Positions 59,905-64,000 of a stretch of DNA of 64,000 nt are shown here, one piece after another. This stretch comes from Sympetrum striolatum. Its lineage: Eukaryota; Arthropoda; Insecta; Odonata; Libellulidae. The stretch is taken from NCBI GenBank assembly GCA_947579665.1, contig OX388350.1, positions 3,348,001 to 3,412,000 on the forward strand, in the 5' to 3' direction. The notes under the pieces are model-generated. The model had not been told where the DNA came from. It saw only the letters and a program-made list of their open reading frames with translations, and did no database searches. The position numbers and the translations under genes are program-made. The first letter of the stretch is position 1; every line of letters starts with the position of its first letter.

Positions 59905-62304
59905 GCGTTTCTCGTTGATATAATTTCACGACATTCCGGATTTTAGAATCTAAATGTATAAATTCATGTTAACCCTTTTAACGTATTTACGCATCTTTGA
60001 TTTACGCGTATCAAATCTATAGAAAATCTTTCTTCCTCGAATCGATTTACTGCGGCAGCGGAACTGTTCCTCTCCCGTCGCGAAGCTGGTGGAATAAAAG
60101 TCGTATGGTGATGATGCTTTCTACGAGACTGCCCCGAAACAGTTTCACTGGCGTCCCCGCTCGCAGACCGGCCATAAGAAGTATCAATTCCACCCGTGGA
60201 TTGTAAAACACCTCTTTCTAATCTTTGAAAGAATTTCCTCCGCGGAGACAAAAAAATTAACTCAATTTCTAGTAGAGACAGCCGAAGGGAAAAACTTAAG
60301 TGTTTTTTCATTTGGTTAGAGAGCGGATCCAGGCTGGGATGAATTCACCAGGAACTGATTCTTCTTCGGCCTCCATTTTGTAAGTGCAGGCAACTGATGA
60401 ACTAGAAGAAGACATCGGCAAAATGCTCGTAGAATCCTTCGTCTGCGGAGTAATTCTCCACGAATGTCATACGTGGACCTGAGAGAGAAGATTTGAAACG
60501 GTTTTATGCGATTGAAATGGGGTTTGTATGGCTGGGAATGGTAAAGGAAGTTGGGCTAAGAGAATAAAAGCAGGAAGTGCTGTAAATCGCGGAGGCAGAA
60601 GAAACGACATATTTAAAGGAGATGGACTGCTGAGGAAAGCAATTGACGGTAAAGCACCGTCGGAAAGGCAACATTATGTTAAGAAATATGGTTGCTCGTT
60701 TGAAATTTTTTGTGGTGAAGAAAGTTGGTCTTATCAAAAGAAGCTGCCTGAAAAGTCATCAGCCAATTAGCTGGTTGGTTTCTCAGCCTCTCCTTCTTTA
60801 ATTGCCAAAGTCTTTGAAAGTAGATTAAAACTAACTAGGTAAGATGTAGTGAGGTACCTTTTATTTTTATCATATTGTGCATTGCAGTATAATGTTCTTA
60901 TGTGAAAACTATCACATCATTCCATAATAAATGACCAAGGTGTTTGTCATTATTCAGTGTCACTCATACGTTAGTAGCTTTCTTATTACAGCCATGTACA
61001 TTGTACAAGGCAGACGGAAAAGATACTTCCTATATCTTATATCAATCGACCAATGAATATATATTCTTTCCATCGTGACGTAGTAGCAGGAAAATGAGAA
61101 TAATCTCCTAACTGAATTAAATGCATTCGAAATGGATGTGAAGGGCACTTTTGGAGTAATGGGAGAGAGAATAGTAGTTACTGAATGGTGTTTGAATTCG
61201 AAGTATGAAAGAGGTATTTAATGTTGATTCAGAAATGTATAAAGTAAAAGATTTGACGGAACAGATTCACCGAGAATGTTTCATGTTTAAGTGACTCAAT
61301 AGGGAGATAGAATGGCCAAGAAAGAGAAGATGGGAAATCCTTCAGAGAATGGATGGACGGAGTCTGAGAAATGAGAGTAAATGCACGCATAGAATTCTGG
61401 AGTACAGTGGGTATTGTGGATTGTGTTCTCGTAAGGGATAAGTTGGACCGAGTTTTTCTCTAAAGAATTGATTCATAATTCTGCAGCCACTTTCTCTTTC
61501 AAAAGGAAAACCTTTCATCCCGGAGTGAAGTGCATATTTGACCTGTATTCTCATTTCAAACTTGACAATATATGGACTAATCCCCAACGAATGACAAATA
61601 CTCCACTTTGACTTACTTTAATACATTTCTCGCATTCGAAGCCGTTGGCTCCCGATGGCACCTGGTGAAGGCACCTTGTCTATGGCGATGCGTGTGATCG
61701 CACGTGCATTTAACGGGACTCCGAGGGAAGCAAATGCTTCTCCGAGTTTAGGCGAACGAGTGAAATTGCGGAGAAGTGCTTGTGGAAGTTTTTGGGGGAA
61801 CGGTGGGGTGCTTTGCGACGGAAGAATGCGTTCAATGGATGCGCATATTGAATCAATCTTCCTTCCTTTTTCACTTCTGATGATCTTTGGCGCCATATCT
61901 TTTCGATGAGAGAAGCACATAGGCTATTAAGTAATACAAAAAGTTACCTAATATATCAAAAAACCTCCCTATACCTTTAAATACATTTAAAATTTCATAC
62001 ATTTCTGTCATTCCAGCGTTATTCGTTTATTCCAATTTCAGCTGTTGTCTCTTATCTTTAGGACCGTTCACAAATTCAACGAGTGTTTCTTTCGAGCCTT
62101 CTTTGTGCATTAATTGTGCCTACCCTGTATCCCTACACTCTTTCCCTCCTGCTCTAGTCACGCAAAGTATGCATTGCTTCCTTCCTCAACACCCAACTTC
62201 ATTCAACGAGTACTTTTAAGCAAACAAGGAGAGGATAGGAGAGGAACAAATCAGGATTCACCTTTTCCTCCAACTCCTAACCTTCAATCACACGACAAAA
62301 TCAC
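59905..62304. other. Non-coding stretch, no gene seen
   Basis: Frames open on both strands occur at 59,964-60,311, 60,504-60,770 and 61,618-61,920 (100 minus, 84 plus). The last is clearly GC-richer than its flanks. None has a recognisable domain. TGATGATGCTTTCTACGAGA near 60,110, with CCGAAACAG after it, is a possible hammerhead-tail lookalike. Confidence 0.4.
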
Positions 62305-62345
62305 AGCAAATTGACGTTTCGATGTATGAAATACAACTTCATTAA
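62305..62345 (-). mobile_element. Penelope-like 3' tail with hammerhead-like core
   Basis: The minus strand reads TTAATGAAGTTGTATTTCAT, ACATCGAAACGTCAATTTGC. It has a TGAAGT first box (consensus CTGAAGA/CTGATGA), a stem II TGTAT-ttc-ATACA with perfect 5-bp pairing, a CGAAAC box and an immediate GTC triplet, as in the 41-43 kb element. Only the tail is present. Confidence 0.5.
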
Positions 62346-63170
62346 TAACTTAATGAGAATTTATCTTGAAAGCAACTATTTGTACATCTTTCGAGACAGA
62401 AAAAACACATTGAGGTACTTTTGTATTTTCAGAGACTAGAGACGATCAAATTGAAGAGAGATAGTGGTATTTGTTTTTTTTTTACTTGATACAACGGGCA
62501 ACGTTCCTTAATAAGACAACTGATTCCCTGATTCCCGTTCAGCTGATTTTTTCTGATCGTGGAGATACGTAAAATTACTATTTTCCCAATGCCCTTAAAA
62601 ATTCTCGAGGGCTTTATACAACTACAAAATGTTTCATTCGTTGTTTATTATTATTGCAAGATGCATTTTAAATGTACACCGGTTTTACCAAAAGTTTGTT
62701 CTCTAGTATTTTTGCTTCTTAAACTCATACTCATAAACATAGCTGCTCAGGGGTACTGGACTATGAGATAATCCTACTATCAAATGTTTAAAATTACAAT
62801 TTACGATTACAATTATTTCTGTATTTCCATATTAAATGAAAACAGTTGAACTGGTTAAAGTTAGTCGCGTTTATATCAACATTAAAACAAAATATATTGT
62901 TTACTCTTATGGACAGTTTTTTTAACTATTCCATAAACTACACATTAGACTTTTACTCTTCTTCATCATATAACTAAACGGCATTCAATTTTTTTCTACT
63001 CAACTACTCACGCTTAGAGGGTGGGAGCTAAGAATATCTTTAGGGGCAGCAGAGGTGAGTTACATTTCAAGAAATGTACATCGTAATTATTTTCATATTT
63101 TTGATGACGATATTTTGACCAAGTAGGAGATGTTGATCAGATCAAGATATTTCGAAAAATCTTTGGTCCA
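62346..63170. other. AT-rich non-coding stretch
   Basis: No gene or element seen. Confidence 0.4.
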
Positions 63171-63350
63171 CTATCTATATTACTATATATAAAGCTGCAA
63201 TCCTGACTCATTGATACAAACTGTTTGGCTATTTCCAATCGAGCTAGAAGGCTGAAATTTTCAGGAGAGATTTATAATTCACACTCAACCTGGGGAAAAA
63301 TCGAAAATTCCCAGATTTTGACCTAGAATTGAACCCAGAGACGATTATAT
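63171..63350. repeat. Possible dispersed-repeat end (Helitron-like?)
   Basis: The phrase CTATATATAAAGCTGCAATC followed by CTGACTCATTGAT and AGCTAGAAGGCTGAAATTTT resembles a dispersed arthropod repeat start I associate with Helitron-like elements. No Helitron 3' hairpin or CTRR end was found, so class and direction are uncertain. A B-box-like GGGTTCAATTCTAGG lies on the minus strand at about 63,328-63,342. Confidence 0.2.
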
Positions 63351-64000
63351 TTTTCAATGTATTTAAACGGGAATAACGAAAAATGGCCATGCAGAGCAAA
63401 TTTCTTTCGTTAATTAAAATTTGAAAACGTAATCGTTAAGTAGCGAGGCTTGGTCTATATTGCGTCTAAAAGATCAAAATTTACATTTCTATTGACCGAT
63501 TTTAACATTCCTGCACGACATTTGCAAAATTTTAATTTGAACGCCAATTTATTGCGTTATTTTCTCCTCATTTCGAAGATTAAATCTATAGCAACGACCA
63601 TTGTTTGAACCGAAAACAAGTTTGTTTACGATCCTTAATTTCATACGCCATGATAAAGGTTTGATGCATTTTTAATATTTTTTAAGGTTTCTTTCGATAT
63701 ATGTTATTACTGAATGTTTAGAAATGTAAATTTCATCAAAATAGACAGTGGATATCTGCACAGTCAATGAATCAATCGTGAATGCATGCTGTGATAACAT
63801 AAGTTTATGTAGAGAATACGAGACCATTTATCAACGAAGATAATCGTAAAAGTCATGTAAGTAGTGAGATTATTCTAGAATGAAGTACATAGATACGAAT
63901 ATAAATTAATAAATAGGGATATTAATGTAAATTAAAAGGTTTAACGACAATCTTTAGAAATAACATAACTGTAAGCATTACGAATCATTAGTTTCGCGAA
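63351..64000. other. AT-rich right edge
   Basis: No open frame with a recognisable motif and no repeat end was seen; an element starting at 63.17 kb could continue through here. Confidence 0.35.

Noticed and set aside
61080..61400. LINE C-terminal relic (AFEMDVK-like segment)
   Set aside because: Only one short segment resembles the AFEMW motif and the following frames do not support it, unlike the 33.6 kb relic.
1..64000. CRISPR array, bacterial operon or phage region
   Set aside because: No regularly spaced short repeats, no dense coding and no ribosome-binding pattern; the element content is that of an animal genome.

Overview
The window looks like host-gene-free, AT-rich nuclear DNA from an animal, most likely an arthropod. 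The reasons are the mix of elements (Penelope-like and LINE retroelement pieces, a decayed mariner transposase, hAT-type, piggyBac-like and Tc1/mariner-type non-autonomous elements, tRNA-derived SINE heads) and the absence of long open frames. No operon, rRNA, CRISPR array or convincing host exon is visible. Apart from one retroelement frame, open frames are short and match nothing I recognise. The stretch is probably intergenic DNA or the inside of a very large intron. I cannot name the species.

Layout. 0-20 kb: sparse, with a LINE 3' end (about 0.15-0.2 kb), SINE-like heads, and Penelope-type tails with hammerhead-ribozyme-like cores at 8.73, 13.77, 17.54-17.84 and 18.12 kb. The 17.54-17.69 kb copy is a near-perfect 54-bp-arm palindrome. 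19-28 kb: a tRNA-headed SINE (19.17 kb), a piggyBac-like repeat (20.6-20.9 kb), a mariner relic (24.2-24.9 kb), a 677-bp hAT-type element with an 8-bp target duplication (25.05-25.73 kb), and a 5'-inverted LINE (27.3-27.87 kb). 28-41 kb: another hammerhead-like tail (28.8 kb), decayed LINE fragments (31.2-31.8 and 33.6-33.8 kb) and a second, full-length piggyBac-like element (37.41-38.0 kb). 41.4-43.4 kb: the most notable object, a Penelope-like element tail fused to a jockey-type LINE reverse transcriptase. Inverted Penelope ends bound it, and one 12-bp direct repeat flanks the whole unit. 44-64 kb: LINE 3' ends, more hammerhead-like tails (47.75, 51.2, 62.3 kb), an 83-bp Tc1/mariner-type fold-back element (51.47 kb), a SINE (52.86 kb), a two-copy compound repeat (54.35-56.11 kb) and a 1,128-bp hAT-type element with very GC-rich subterminal repeats (58.77-59.90 kb).

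How the parts relate. No intact autonomous element is present. The reverse transcriptase at 42 kb is frameshifted and has lost a catalytic-motif residue. The hAT, piggyBac-like and Tc1-type elements carry no recognisable transposase and would need one supplied from elsewhere. The recurring theme is about ten Penelope-type 3' ends of different sequence that keep one architecture: a CUGANGA-like box, stem II, a GAAAC-like box, a short stem III, GUC or a similar NUH, and often AATAAA. This suggests repeated waves of hammerhead-bearing retroelement insertion.

Limits: everything was read by eye. Family names for short or decayed pieces rest on motif resemblance, not on searches.
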